A DNA stretch of 60,668 nt from Candidatus Segatella intestinihominis (GTDB taxonomy: Bacteria > Bacteroidota > Bacteroidia > Bacteroidales > Bacteroidaceae): assembly GCA_900548535.1 (NCBI GenBank), contig URLG01000005.1:1-60668 (forward strand), given 5' to 3'. Positions 1 through 9,352 of the stretch are shown piece after piece. Made by a program: the position numbers and the translations under genes. The notes beneath the pieces were generated by a model. It saw nothing but the letters and a program-made list of their open reading frames with translations. It was not told the origin of the DNA and searched no databases. Within the stretch, counting starts at the first letter, position 1; every line of letters begins with the position of its first letter.

Positions 1-1
1 T

Positions 2-943
2 TCAAATTCCTGTTCCATTATTGAATTCTATATCTAATAAACTTTGTTTTTCTTTCTTATATTTCTTGGTCTTAGGCTGCATATCCTTTGTAACCCAGAC
101 GTTGGCTCCCACCACGCAGCCCTTGCCGATGGTGATGCGGCCCAGGATGGTGGCGTTGGCATAGACGATGACGTCGTCCTGCAGGATAGGGTGGCGAGGG
201 ATTCCCTTGATAGGGTTGCCGTCCTTGTCCAGTGGGAAACTCTTGGCTCCCAGCGTCACGCCCTGATAGAGTTTCACGTTGTCGCCGATGATGCAGGTGG
301 CTCCGATGACCACACCCGTGCCGTGGTCGATGGTGAAGTGCTTGCCGATGGTGGCCTCAGGGTGGATGTCGATGCCCGTCTCCGAGTGAGCCAGCTCGGT
401 CATCATGCGTGGTATCAATGGCACGCCCAGTTCATAGAGCACGTGGGCGATGCGATAGTTGGTTATCGCCTTGATCACGGGATAGCAGGAGATGATTTCT
501 CCCAGGCTCACAGCCGCAGGGTCGCCCTCGTAGGCAGCCTCCACGTCGGTGGCTAGTATCTTTCTGAGCTTAGGAAACTCCATGATGGCCTTGGCTGCTA
601 TGACACCCGCCTTGGCTCGCTGGTGCTGCAACTCCTGCTGGGTCTCGGTCTCGCAGTCGTTGGCGAAACAGAGTCCTGCCAGTATTTGTTCGGAGAGCAT
701 CTCGTAGAGTTTCTCTACTCTCACTCCTATATGATATTTGATGGTGGAGATATTGACAGAAGAATTGCCGAAATATCCTGGGAAGAGGATGGAACGAGAC
801 AGACTGATGATTTCTTCGAGCGCCTTGCCCGAAGGAAGTGGATTTCCGTCTCGATGCTGATGGAAGAGGCCTCTCAGTGATTCGGCACTGGAAAGCTCGT
901 CGATGGTCTCCGTCAGCTGATGAGTCAATGTATCTTTACTCAT
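2..943 (-). CDS. cysE: Serine O-acetyltransferase
   Basis: Transfers acetyl from acetyl-CoA to serine, giving O-acetylserine for cysteine synthesis in the cytoplasm. The 313-residue protein has an all-helical N-terminal half (about 1-170) and a left-handed beta-helix C-terminal half made of hexapeptide repeats, seen as the run with IGKHFTIDHGTGVVIGA and VIVYANATILGRITIG. The His in IDHGTG matches the catalytic region of the family. The stop is at positions 2-4, so the gene is complete at the window edge. It has its own promoter and is not in an operon with the gene upstream. Length fits the long Bacteroidota type rather than the 270-residue enterobacterial CysE. The family call is firm; cysteine synthesis as its role follows from the family. 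Confidence 0.93.
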   Translation of the reverse strand: MSKDTLTHQLTETIDELSSAESLRGLFHQHRDGNPLPSGKALEEIISLSRSILFPGYFGNSSVNISTIKYHIGVRVEKLYEMLSEQILAGLCFANDCETETQQELQHQRAKAGVIAAKAIMEFPKLRKILATDVEAAYEGDPAAVSLGEIISCYPVIKAITNYRIAHVLYELGVPLIPRMMTELAHSETGIDIHPEATIGKHFTIDHGTGVVIGATCIIGDNVKLYQGVTLGAKSFPLDKDGNPIKGIPRHPILQDDVIVYANATILGRITIGKGCVVGANVWVTKDMQPKTKKYKKEKQSLLDIEFNNGTGI

Positions 944-971
944 TTCTATAATGTATCAATAAAATTCGACT

Positions 972-1003
972 GCAAAGATACGATTATTCTGAGAAAATAC
1001 AAA
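972..1003 (-). promoter_or_regulatory. Bacteroidota-type promoter of the serine acetyltransferase gene
   Basis: Read on the minus strand, a TTTG box (1000-1003) is followed after 19 bp by TATCTTTG (973-980), matching the -33/-7 pattern of the Bacteroidota primary sigma factor. It lies about 30 bp before the start codon. Confidence 0.7.
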
Positions 1004-1004
1004 G

Positions 1005-1054
1005 AAAATGAGGTTATTTTTTCGCTAGAGGGGCAAAAAAATAACCTCATTTTT
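1005..1054 (-). terminator. Hairpin terminator after the activase gene
   Basis: A long inverted repeat pairs aaaatgaggttattttt (from 1005) with aaaaataacctcatttt (ending 1053) around a short loop. It lies 40 bp past the stop of the minus-strand activase gene and is bordered by T-rich sequence. Its edge touches the -33 box of the next promoter. Confidence 0.65.
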
Positions 1055-1093
1055 GATTTTGTCTCTTCTGGGGGCTCGCTGATAGCTATTCCT

Positions 1094-4000
1094 TTACCCC
1101 GCTATGGAGTCGAGGAAAAGAAGCAGACGGTTGGTGACATTCACCTCGCTCACACCCGAATCGAAATCCAGGGATACCAGGTTGAGCTGAGGGAATCGGT
1201 CGTGGAGTCGCTTCTCTATACCCTTGCTTATCACGTGATTGGCGATGCATCCGAAGGGCTGGAGGGAGATGATGTTGTCCACGCCGTCGCGGATGTAGCC
1301 CACGATGTCGGCTGGCAAGAGCCAACCCTCGCCAAACTGGGCTGCCAGTGATACGAGTCCCTTCACTTCCTTGGCATCATCATAGATGTTGGTGAAGCGG
1401 CGGAAGTAGCGGAACTTGCTCGCTGCCTTGTTCACCTGCTTCAAGCGTCTGCCTATGAGCCCCTTGTAGGCTCCCTTCACCACGAAGTCGGGCACCTTGG
1501 TGCAACTCAATCGCATGTGCTTCTGCACCTCCACATTCACAAACTCCTGGAGGAAGAATGGTGCCAGCAGCGGTGGCACCACCTCGATGCCCTTCTGGAT
1601 GATGTGCTGCTCCAGGTACTGATGGGAGAAGGGGTTGAACTTCAGGAAGATCTCGCCCACGATGCCCACACGGGGCACTTCTCGGTCGATGGTCATCTGG
1701 TCGAACTCCTCGGCTGCCTGCTCCAGGAGCTTGATGAGTCCCTTGGCTGAGTTCTGGGCGATAGGCTCGTCGATGAGGCGCATGTACTTGTCTCTCAGCT
1801 CTCGGGCGATGCCTGGCTGGCGCTCCCTCACGATGCAGGCGTTGTACATCTCATTGATGGCGTCGCCGTAGAGGATGGCGGTGATGATGATTTGCGAGTA
1901 CTTGAGCCAAGGGATGTTAAAGCCCTCTTGCTCATTGTAGTCTTGCTTGTCGTCGGTGGAGCCGGATGCCTCGCCCGTTGAGGCTGTTACGCCCAGGGTG
2001 AGCAGCGGAACGTCCTGGAAACCATTGCTTACCATGGCTCGCTTGATGAGACCGGCATAGTTGGTGGCTCGGCATTGACCGCCCGTCTGGCTCATCACCA
2101 CGGCAGTGTTCTGGAGGTCGTACTTGCCCGATTTCAGTGCCTTGATGATGTCGCCCACGATGAGGGTGGCTGGATAGCAAACCTCATTGTTGGCAAACTT
2201 CAGTCCCAGTTCGGCGCTCACCTCGTCGCTCATCGGCAATACCTCCACGTCGTAGCCTATCAGCTTGAGGATAGGAGGGATGATAGGCGTGAGATACTCG
2301 GTCATGAATGGGGCGAGTATCTTGCGATGAACGTCCTGCTTGGTGAACACCTTGGTCTGGTGTAAATGTTGAATGTTGAGTGATGAATGTTGAGTGTTGA
2401 GTGATGAATTCTTCACTCCCTTCAGGCTTTCTATCAGCGAGCGGACACGGAGTTTCAGGGAGCCGATATTGCTTACATCATCTATCTTCAAGAGCGTGAA
2501 AGGCTTGTTGTGGCGCTTCATGATGTCGCGAATCTCGTCCTGGATAAAACTGTCTGGACCGCAGCCGAAGCTGGTCATCTGGACGAAATGAACCTCATCG
2601 CCCTGTTCGGCTGCCCATTGCGCTGCCTTCAGAATGCGGTTCATATACGCCCATTGCTTAACGAGATAAGTCTCTGGCTGACAGTTGTATGCTTCGTTGT
2701 TTTCTGATGAGCCTCTGGCGATGTCTTCGCTGATGACGTTGACTCCCAGGTTGGCAATCATCTCGCTCAGTTTGTGCTGAATCAGCGGGTCAGTATGATA
2801 AGGACGGCCAGCAAGGAGAATCGTAAGTCCCTTGTTCTGCTTCTGAGCCTCTGTTTCTTCATTTTTCAGAATCTCCCAGCCCTGTTTCTTGATTTCGGCA
2901 GCATATTCTGCCTGGGCATAGAGGGCCTCTCTCAGCGCTTTGCGGGCAGTCTTCTTGCTTACCCCCAGTTGCTTGAGATAATCGGTAATCTGCTTTTCCA
3001 GCGCCTTGGGTTGGGCAAAGTTGATGACTGGGGCATCGAGTGGCTTCTTCAGGTCCAGTACGCTCTTGATCACATCGCTATAGCCCGAAACCACAGGACA
3101 GTTGAAGCTGTTGAGGCTGTGCTCTGGGTCATCGTTGTGCTCATATACCACGTATGGCATCAGGATGCGGTCTACCTCCTGATTCTCATTCAGTTCCTTC
3201 AGATGGCTGTGAGCCAACTTGGCAGGGAAGCAGATGTTGTCGCTCATCACCGTATTGAGCGCGCCCTCGTATTTGGAGAAGGTGGACTCGGAGGAGAGGA
3301 TGATGTCGAAACCTGCCTCTCTGAGCAGCGCATTCCAGAAAGGGTACTCCTCGTACATGTTGAGAATGCGAGGGATGCCAACTTTGATTCCATGTTTTGG
3401 TGTATCAAGGTTTTTCCCCCTTACCTCGCCAGGCGCTAGGTATGCCCCCTGTGTGGGTCTGTCGAAGAGCAGCTGGTACTTAAATGCATAAATATTCATT
3501 CCCTTCTCATCTCCATTGCCCTTGTTGTTGAACACACGCTCGCACTTATTGCCCGAATAGTACTTGTTGCCATTGGCAAAGGTGTAGCGAGACACGTAGC
3601 AGTGATTCTCGCAGCCCTTGCATTGCAGCTGCTTGGTATCATAGTGGGCAAGGCTCAGCAGGTTGTCGATGGAGCGAGATGAGGCTGTACTGCGTTTTAC
3701 CGTGTTGCCTAAATCCGTGTGATTCGTGATATCCGAGTGTTCTGTCTGCGCCAAGGCATGGAGGGCACATCCGTAGGCACCCATCAGCTCAGGCATATTG
3801 CTGCGAGCCACCTCGGTATGCGTCAGCAGCTCGAAGGCTCTCACCACGGCGTCATTTCTCATCGTGCCGCCCTGTACCACTATCTTGCCTCCCAGGTTCT
3901 CATTGCCATGCAGTTTGAGCACCTTGTAGAGGCAGTTCTTGATTACGGAGTAAGAGATGCCGGCGGAGATGTCGGCAACGCTGGCGCCCTCTCTGAGCAC

Positions 4001-5641
4001 CTGCTTCACCTTAGAGTTCATGAATACGGTGCAGCGAGTGCCCAGGTCGCAATGAGCCTTCGACTGGCAGGCGAGCTTGGCGAAATCCTGTACCGAGTAG
4101 CCCATGTTGTTGGCAAAGGTCTGGATGAAGGTTCCGCAGCCCGAAGAACAGGCCTCATTGAGCTCCATTCTCACCACAGCTCCCTTCTCCACGAAGATGG
4201 CTTTCATGTCCTGTCCGCCGATGTCGAGGATGAAACTTACGTCTGGCATCAGCGATGCGGCTGCCCTCTCGTGGGCCATCGTCTCGATAATGCCGCTGTC
4301 GAGCCCAAATGCGGCCTTTATGAGCTCTTCGCCATAGCCAGTGGAACAAGAGCCCACAATCTCTAGTTCAGAGCCTCTGAGGGCTGCTTCTTGCTTCAGG
4401 GCGTTGAGGCCATCGGCTACTGCCTTGATAGGATTGCCCAGATTCAGGCGGTAGTTGGTGAAGACGATGTCTCCATCTTCTCTGAGAGCAACAATCTTGG
4501 TGGTGGTAGAGCCCGAGTCGATGCCAATGACGATGCGCTGCTTGCCTTTGGCTAGCGGCTTGGTATCGGCAGAGAATTTCTCCTTGCTCTTGATCCACTG
4601 CTGATGCTCCTCCTCGTTCTTGAAGAGAGGCAGCAGCGAACTGTGCCATTCGCTTGTGGTCTCCACATTCAGGCGGCTACGGAGTGTCGCTAGCGATACA
4701 AAATCTGCGTTATTGTCACCCATGTTTTTGTTTGACGCTAGCTTATCTGCGTTATCTGCGAAATTTGCGTGAGTCTTCTTTTCAGCGAGATTCTTGGCAC
4801 GGTATGCGCAGCCCAGCGCAGGCACCAGATTGCTATTCTCGGATACGATAAAGTCGGCAGGAGAGAGATGCATATAGTCGCAGAAGGCCTTGCGCAGCGC
4901 AGGGAGGAAGGTGAGCGGACCGCCGCAGAGCAGGATAGGAGCCTCGAAGTTGATGCCATGGGAGAGAGTCACCACCGTCTGTACGGCGATGGAGTGGAAG
5001 ATGCTGGCAGCGATGTCAGCCTCGGGCAGGTTGCGCGCCATGAGGTTCTGGATGTCCGTCTTGGCGAATACACCGCAGCGGGCAGCCATCGGGTATACGT
5101 GAGTGGCTTGCATGGCAAGCTGGCTCATCTTTTGGTTGTCCACGCCCATCAGCACGCTCATCTGGTCGATGAATGCACCCGTACCGCCGGCACAGTTGCC
5201 ATTCATACGCAGCTCCATTTTTCCACCATGGAAGAAGATGACCTTGGCGTCCTCGCCACCGATGTCGATGAGCGCCTTGGCCTCGGGATGTGCATTCTTG
5301 GCATAGATGGAGGCAGCCACCACCTCCTGTACAAACTCAGCCCCGAGCTGCTCGGCGGTAGCCATGCCCACGCTGCCCGTTACGCAGAGGCTCACCTGGG
5401 CGTCTGCGCCCACCAGCTGCTGTATCTCGTCGAAGTAACGAGACACGAGTTCGCTCACACGAGCGTTGTGTCGTTCGTATTTTGAGTAGACGAGCTTTCC
5501 CACGTCGTCCATTACTGCTATCTTGGCTGTAGTAGAGCCCACGTCCAGTCCCATGCTATACATAGCCTTCTGATTGTGGGTTAAGCTGCATGCAGCCTGC
5601 TCCATATCTTTCTCCATTTTTTTCCCTCTATTTCTTTTCAA
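1094..5641 (-). CDS. Acyl-CoA dehydratase activase-type protein (BadF/BcrA ATPase, DUF2229)
   Basis: A 1515-residue cytoplasmic protein with two ASKHA ATPase domains of the BadF/BadG/BcrA/BcrD type. Phosphate-1 motifs are MGLDVGSTTAKIAVMD near residue 30 and IGIDSGSTTTKIVAL near 372. A Cys-rich stretch (QCKGCENHC) comes next, then DUF2229 and a C-terminal region resembling 2-hydroxyacyl-CoA dehydratase subunits. Proteins of this family activate radical 2-hydroxyacyl-CoA dehydratases by ATP-driven electron transfer from a [4Fe-4S] cluster. The substrate of these large Bacteroidota versions is not established. The first Met lies almost on the predicted transcription start, so Met9 (5617) or Met13 (5605) may be the true start. 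The gene carries three short tandem-repeat arrays in frame in its linkers (2367-2408, 3711-3737, 4744-4770). It stands alone between terminators. Confidence 0.88.
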   Translation of the reverse strand: MKRNRGKKMEKDMEQAACSLTHNQKAMYSMGLDVGSTTAKIAVMDDVGKLVYSKYERHNARVSELVSRYFDEIQQLVGADAQVSLCVTGSVGMATAEQLGAEFVQEVVAASIYAKNAHPEAKALIDIGGEDAKVIFFHGGKMELRMNGNCAGGTGAFIDQMSVLMGVDNQKMSQLAMQATHVYPMAARCGVFAKTDIQNLMARNLPEADIAASIFHSIAVQTVVTLSHGINFEAPILLCGGPLTFLPALRKAFCDYMHLSPADFIVSENSNLVPALGCAYRAKNLAEKKTHANFADNADKLASNKNMGDNNADFVSLATLRSRLNVETTSEWHSSLLPLFKNEEEHQQWIKSKEKFSADTKPLAKGKQRIVIGIDSGSTTTKIVALREDGDIVFTNYRLNLGNPIKAVADGLNALKQEAALRGSELEIVGSCSTGYGEELIKAAFGLDSGIIETMAHERAAASLMPDVSFILDIGGQDMKAIFVEKGAVVRMELNEACSSGCGTFIQTFANNMGYSVQDFAKLACQSKAHCDLGTRCTVFMNSKVKQVLREGASVADISAGISYSVIKNCLYKVLKLHGNENLGGKIVVQGGTMRNDAVVRAFELLTHTEVARSNMPELMGAYGCALHALAQTEHSDITNHTDLGNTVKRSTASSRSIDNLLSLAHYDTKQLQCKGCENHCYVSRYTFANGNKYYSGNKCERVFNNKGNGDEKGMNIYAFKYQLLFDRPTQGAYLAPGEVRGKNLDTPKHGIKVGIPRILNMYEEYPFWNALLREAGFDIILSSESTFSKYEGALNTVMSDNICFPAKLAHSHLKELNENQEVDRILMPYVVYEHNDDPEHSLNSFNCPVVSGYSDVIKSVLDLKKPLDAPVINFAQPKALEKQITDYLKQLGVSKKTARKALREALYAQAEYAAEIKKQGWEILKNEETEAQKQNKGLTILLAGRPYHTDPLIQHKLSEMIANLGVNVISEDIARGSSENNEAYNCQPETYLVKQWAYMNRILKAAQWAAEQGDEVHFVQMTSFGCGPDSFIQDEIRDIMKRHNKPFTLLKIDDVSNIGSLKLRVRSLIESLKGVKNSSLNTQHSSLNIQHLHQTKVFTKQDVHRKILAPFMTEYLTPIIPPILKLIGYDVEVLPMSDEVSAELGLKFANNEVCYPATLIVGDIIKALKSGKYDLQNTAVVMSQTGGQCRATNYAGLIKRAMVSNGFQDVPLLTLGVTASTGEASGSTDDKQDYNEQEGFNIPWLKYSQIIITAILYGDAINEMYNACIVRERQPGIARELRDKYMRLIDEPIAQNSAKGLIKLLEQAAEEFDQMTIDREVPRVGIVGEIFLKFNPFSHQYLEQHIIQKGIEVVPPLLAPFFLQEFVNVEVQKHMRLSCTKVPDFVVKGAYKGLIGRRLKQVNKAASKFRYFRRFTNIYDDAKEVKGLVSLAAQFGEGWLLPADIVGYIRDGVDNIISLQPFGCIANHVISKGIEKRLHDRFPQLNLVSLDFDSGVSEVNVTNRLLLFLDSIAG
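2367..2408. repeat. Six 7-bp repeats inside the activase gene
   Basis: Six heptamers of the tgttgaa / tgttgag / tgatgaa type lie end to end (42 bp). This keeps the frame and encodes a Ser/Leu/Asn/His-rich linker. Similar heptamer arrays in this window are intergenic. Confidence 0.85.
3711..3737. repeat. Three 9-bp repeats inside the activase gene
   Basis: Three nonamers aaatccgtg, tgattcgtg and atatccgag lie end to end in frame. They resemble the attcgtg-type repeats at 38709-38740. Confidence 0.6.
4744..4770. repeat. Three 9-bp repeats inside the activase gene
   Basis: Nonamers tatctgcgt, tatctgcga and aatttgcgt lie in tandem, with a related aatctgcgt at 4702. They add an Ala/Asp/Asn linker between the two ATPase domains. 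Confidence 0.65.
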
Positions 5642-5644
5642 GGT

Positions 5645-5653
5645 GCAAAGTTA
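5645..5653 (-). promoter_or_regulatory. -7 box of the activase gene
   Basis: TAACTTTGC on the minus strand sits 4 bp before the annotated ATG. This favours a start codon further downstream. No clear -33 box is seen. Confidence 0.5.
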
Positions 5654-5792
5654 CAAAAAAGTTTCAAAAGAAAGAAATTTTTCCCCCAGTTAACCCCCAT
5701 TTTTGCCAAATTGGATCATATTCCCGAGTTTTTCCCCAGTTTCCCCAGCTCCCAGCATTTCTTGCAGATAGAATACGTGTGGCTCAAAAAAT

Positions 5793-5957
5793 CTTGCACT
5801 TACAGTTCTTGCAGTTTTTTCGAGACCCATTTATGAGGTATCAAATTATAAGTAATTATTTTATATTATATATTTATATTTATATAAATATATAATATAC
5901 TATCTATGATAAGAAAAACAGGTACTTCGAAAAAACTGCAAGAACTGTAAGTGTAAG
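5793..5957. repeat. Long inverted repeat with 31-bp arms around an AT-rich loop
   Basis: Left arm 5793-5823 and right arm 5927-5957 are reverse complements with one mismatch (core cttgcagttttttcga). The 103-bp loop is almost all A and T. A third copy of the left arm lies at 10687-10717. This fills most of the 460-bp gene-free stretch 5642-6101. Confidence 0.8.
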
Positions 5958-6017
5958 GGATTTTAGACTTGATTTTTGCCAAGACGTGTTGGCTTGTTTG
6001 TTGGTTTTGCAGATGCC

Positions 6018-6079
6018 AACTCATAGTTTCTCGGTGCTTATCTCATCGACTTTTGGACCAAGAAACTATGAGTTGTTTT
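6018..6079. terminator. Hairpin after the MATE gene
   Basis: Arms aactcatagtttct (6018-6031) and agaaactatgagtt (6061-6074) are perfect complements with about 29 bases between. A T run follows on the plus strand. It lies just past the end of the minus-strand MATE gene and may end transcription from either side. Confidence 0.5.
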
Positions 6080-6101
6080 TCTTAACTTTCCCTTGATTTT
6101 C

Positions 6102-7478
6102 TTAACGCTCGCATTTCTCTCCGGCACGCTCCATCGCCTTCATCCTCCTCATGTCCCTAAACGCACTCCAGGCGATAGGCACAGCCAGCAAAAATGAGCA
6201 AACATCAGCCCACGCCTGGCACATTTCTACGCCCAGAAGCCCGAAAAAGTGGGGCAGGATGAAGATGAGCGGGATGAAAAACAAGCCGCTTCTTGCCGCA
6301 GCCACCAGGTTGGCACGCACGGGCTTGCGGATGGTTTGCATCAGCATATTGGTCAGTACGATAGTGGTAACTAGCGGAAAACTAATCACTTGCCACTTCA
6401 GTGCCATGGCTCCCACGCTCACCACGTCGGGGTCGCTGCGGAAGAGCTCCACGATGTTTTCAGCGAAAACGAAGCCGATCATGGCGCAGATGCAGAGGAA
6501 AATGGTGCCACATTTGATGCAAAAATAGAAGGCATCCCTCACTCTGGCGTATAGTTTGGCGCCATAGCAGAAGCCACAGAGCGGCTGAAATCCCTGTCCC
6601 AGTCCGATGACCACTGCGTAGGTGAAGAAGCAGATGCGGGTCACGATGCTCATGCCCGCAATGGCTGCATCGCCATAAGCCCCGGCTGCCACATTGAGCA
6701 TCAGCGTGGATATGCTGCCCAGACCCTGGCGGGAGAGCGATGGCGTGCCGCCAAAGACGATTTCCTTCAGATAGCCCTTGGTAGGCGAAAAGTTGCGCAG
6801 ACGGATGCGGATGTTCTGTCCCTTGGTGGTCATCCACAGCAGCATCAGGCAGCCGAAACACTGGCTGATGAGCGTGGCGATGGCTGCGCCCGTGATGCCC
6901 ATCTCGAAGTAGAGGATGAGCAGAGGGGCGAGTATCAGATTGAGCAATACACCCGACATGATGCCCTTCATGGCATAGATGGTGTTGCCCTGGAATCGCA
7001 TCAAGTTGTTGAGCGTCAGAGAGGTGGTCATCATCGGAGCTCCCAGCAGGATGATACCCAGGTAGCGCTCCGTGTAGGGCAGGATGGTGGGCGTGGAGCC
7101 CAGTCCCGTGCAGAGGGAAGTGAGGAAGATGTGGCCCACGATGGCAATGAGGAGACCCGTGAGAAAACTCAGCACCACGCCCGTGGCTGCCATCTTCTCG
7201 GCATTCTCCTGGTGCTTGGCTCCCAGCTGGCGCGATACATAGTTGCCCGCTCCGTGACCATAGAAGAAGCCCACAGCCTGGACCACCGACATCATGGCGA
7301 AGCTCACGCCCACGGCTGCCACGCTCTGCGTGTTGATGGAGCCCACGAAATAGGTGTCGGCGAGATTGTACATACTCGTCGACAACATGCTGATAATGGT
7401 AGGGATGGCCATGGTGAATATCACCTGCTGTATGGGACCCTCCGTGAGAAATGTATAGTTGTCTCTCTTTGCTTTCAT
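6102..7478 (-). CDS. MATE family multidrug/Na+ exporter
   Basis: A 458-residue inner-membrane protein with about twelve hydrophobic segments, matching the usual length of the MATE family, which exports drugs or metabolites using an Na+ or H+ gradient. The N-terminus (EGPIQQVIFTMAIPTIISML) and the internal LTLNNLMRFQGNTIYAMKG motif are typical of the DinF/NorM-like branch in Bacteroidota. A repeat of the N-half pattern occurs in the C-half (GTPSLSRQGLGSISTLMLN). It is single and not in an operon. The substrate cannot be read from the sequence. Confidence 0.9.
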   Translation of the reverse strand: MKAKRDNYTFLTEGPIQQVIFTMAIPTIISMLSTSMYNLADTYFVGSINTQSVAAVGVSFAMMSVVQAVGFFYGHGAGNYVSRQLGAKHQENAEKMAATGVVLSFLTGLLIAIVGHIFLTSLCTGLGSTPTILPYTERYLGIILLGAPMMTTSLTLNNLMRFQGNTIYAMKGIMSGVLLNLILAPLLILYFEMGITGAAIATLISQCFGCLMLLWMTTKGQNIRIRLRNFSPTKGYLKEIVFGGTPSLSRQGLGSISTLMLNVAAGAYGDAAIAGMSIVTRICFFTYAVVIGLGQGFQPLCGFCYGAKLYARVRDAFYFCIKCGTIFLCICAMIGFVFAENIVELFRSDPDVVSVGAMALKWQVISFPLVTTIVLTNMLMQTIRKPVRANLVAAARSGLFFIPLIFILPHFFGLLGVEMCQAWADVCSFLLAVPIAWSAFRDMRRMKAMERAGEKCER

Positions 7479-7482
7479 GGGT

Positions 7483-7491
7483 GCAAAGGTA
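7483..7491 (-). promoter_or_regulatory. -7 box of the MATE gene
   Basis: TACCTTTGC on the minus strand lies 4 bp before the ATG, implying a very short or absent 5' leader. Confidence 0.45.
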
Positions 7492-7584
7492 CTAAAAAAT
7501 GGCCGATTTTTTGCCTCTCTTCATATAATAATGCATAATAATGCATAAAATGTTGCCTTTTTCAGTAAAAAGCGGTGCAAACTC

Positions 7585-7615
7585 TTGCGGTTTTCAAGAA
7601 AATATCGTATTTTTG
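7585..7615 (+). promoter_or_regulatory. Promoter of the GNAT-like gene
   Basis: TTGC (7585-7588) and TATTTTTG (7608-7615) are spaced by 19 bp, about 80 bp before the start codon. Confidence 0.6.
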
Positions 7616-7697
7616 CAAACGAATTTTCATACATCGGATTCTTCCGAAGTTGCAACAATATACAAAAACAAGTAATTAATAAAGAAATAAAATATAA

Positions 7698-8846
7698 ATG
7701 AGTCATATAAGAATCATACCGGTATCAAAAAAAAAGGGTCTTAGGACATTTATCAAGTTTTATACCGAACTCTATAAGGGCAATAAATTTGCAGTGCCAT
7801 ATCTCTTCTTCGACGAGTGGAATACGCTCAGTCCGAAGAAGAACCCAGCCTTCGACTTCTGCGAGGCGCAATACTTCCTGGCCGTGGACGAGGAGGCGAA
7901 GATTGTGGGCAGAATAGCCGGCATCATCAATCATGAGGCCAACAGGCAGTGGGGCAAGAAGCAGGTGCGCTTCGGCTGGTTCGACTTCGTGGATGACCTC
8001 GCCGTATCCGAGGCGCTCCTTAGAGCCGTGGAGACTTGGGGCCGCCAGAAGGGCATGAACGAGATGGTGGGACCGCTGGGCTTCACCGACATGGACCGTG
8101 AGGGAATGCTCATCGAGGGCTTCGACAAGAAATCCACTATGTTCGTCAATTACAACTTCGCTTACTACGTGGACCACATGCAGGCGCAACCTCTCTTCGA
8201 GAAGGACAATGACTGGCTGGAATATCGCGTCAAGGTGCCTGAGGTGACCCCGCCTAAGTTTGCCAAGACCGCCGAGATGATAGAGAAGCGATACAATCTG
8301 CACGTGCATAAGTTCACCAAGCAAGAGCTGATGAAGGGCGGCATGGGCAGAAAGGTGTTTAAGATAGTGAACGAGACCTACAAGGATCTCTATGACTTCC
8401 AACAACTCACTGACAAGCAGATAGATAAATACGTCAAAGACTATATCGGCATAGCTGATGTGAATCTGGTTACGGGCGTGGTGGATGCGAATCAGGGCAA
8501 CAAGCTCGTCGGCTTTGGCGTCTCCTTCCCATCGCTCACGGAAGCCCTTCAGCAGATTGGCAATGGCAAGCTGCTGCCTCTGGGCTGGCTCAAGTTGCTC
8601 AAGGTATTGAAGAGGCATCAGATGGACACCGTGGACCTCGTCTTGATAGGCGTGCTGCCTGAGTATCGCCACAAGGGAGCAAACGCTCTCATCTTTGCCG
8701 ACCTCATCGAGCAGTTTCGCCGCTACGGATTCAAGTGGGCTGAGGCGATGCCGCAGATGGAGAGCAACAAGGGCGTGCAGAGCCAGTGGCAGTATCTGGA
8801 GAGCGAGAACCATCGCCGCAGAAGATGTTTCAGAAAAAGAATTTAA
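7698..8846 (+). CDS. GNAT-superfamily acyltransferase-like protein (YghO type)
   Basis: A 382-residue cytoplasmic protein. The C-terminal part has the GNAT acetyl-CoA-binding pattern near GVLPEYRHKGANALIFADL (about 313-331). The N-terminal part has a second GNAT-like fold with VGRIAGIINHEANRQWG. It resembles YghO-type proteins of unknown substrate. The neighbours are GtrA and the inositol-lipid genes, which in other Bacteroidota lie near similar genes, so a lipid or amino-lipid role is possible but inferred. The stop is directly followed by a heptamer array. Confidence 0.7.
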   Translation: MSHIRIIPVSKKKGLRTFIKFYTELYKGNKFAVPYLFFDEWNTLSPKKNPAFDFCEAQYFLAVDEEAKIVGRIAGIINHEANRQWGKKQVRFGWFDFVDDLAVSEALLRAVETWGRQKGMNEMVGPLGFTDMDREGMLIEGFDKKSTMFVNYNFAYYVDHMQAQPLFEKDNDWLEYRVKVPEVTPPKFAKTAEMIEKRYNLHVHKFTKQELMKGGMGRKVFKIVNETYKDLYDFQQLTDKQIDKYVKDYIGIADVNLVTGVVDANQGNKLVGFGVSFPSLTEALQQIGNGKLLPLGWLKLLKVLKRHQMDTVDLVLIGVLPEYRHKGANALIFADLIEQFRRYGFKWAEAMPQMESNKGVQSQWQYLESENHRRRRCFRKRI

Positions 8847-8849
8847 AAA

Positions 8850-8890
8850 GTTAGGAGTTAGGAGTTAGGAGTTGGGAGTTAGGAGTTAGG
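8850..8890. repeat. Heptamer array gttagga (about 6 units)
   Basis: Tandem 7-bp units gttagga with one variant (gttggga) lie between the GNAT-like gene and GtrA, starting 3 bp after the stop codon. Confidence 0.9.
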
Positions 8891-8938
8891 CTAACGCCAT
8901 TAAGACTTCGGATAGATATTAATATTCATAAATATATA

Positions 8939-9352
8939 ATGGGCAAGATAAAGCAAGAACTTATGACATTCGGCAAGGCCGAACTGACGGCATCAATCGC
9001 CTCGGTGGTGGATTTCGGGTTGGCATTCTTCCTGTCGGATGTCATTGGCATCTACTACGGACTGGCTAATGCCATCGGCGTGATGAGCGGTGGCATCGCC
9101 AATTGCAGTCTCAACTATCGATATGTATTTGGCACTTCCAACCGTAAAAAGAAAAGCGTGGCTTGGCGATACTTCATCGTCTGGGCGCTGAGCTGGTTTC
9201 TCAATTCCGGTGGCACCATCGCACTTACGGAGTATCTGAATAGTTATGAGCACATCAGCCTCCACTATATGATTCCGAAGTGCGTAGTGTCATTCTTGGT
9301 AGCGGTATTGGTCAACTATCCAGGACAAAGAAAATTTGTATTTAAAAGTTAG
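8939..9352 (+). CDS. GtrA family membrane protein
   Basis: A 137-residue inner-membrane protein with four hydrophobic segments and the GtrA signature around GLANAIGVMSGGIANCSLNY and a C-terminal VSFLVAVLVNYPGQRKFVF. GtrA proteins are thought to flip or help transfer polyprenyl-linked sugars. The length is usual for the family. The TAG stop at 9350-9352 is supplied by the first unit of the following heptamer array. Confidence 0.85.
   Translation: MGKIKQELMTFGKAELTASIASVVDFGLAFFLSDVIGIYYGLANAIGVMSGGIANCSLNYRYVFGTSNRKKKSVAWRYFIVWALSWFLNSGGTIALTEYLNSYEHISLHYMIPKCVVSFLVAVLVNYPGQRKFVFKS

Noticed and set aside
7725..8813. 362-codon minus-strand frame opposite the GNAT-like gene
   Set aside because: No domain; low-complexity His/Leu composition typical of antisense frames.
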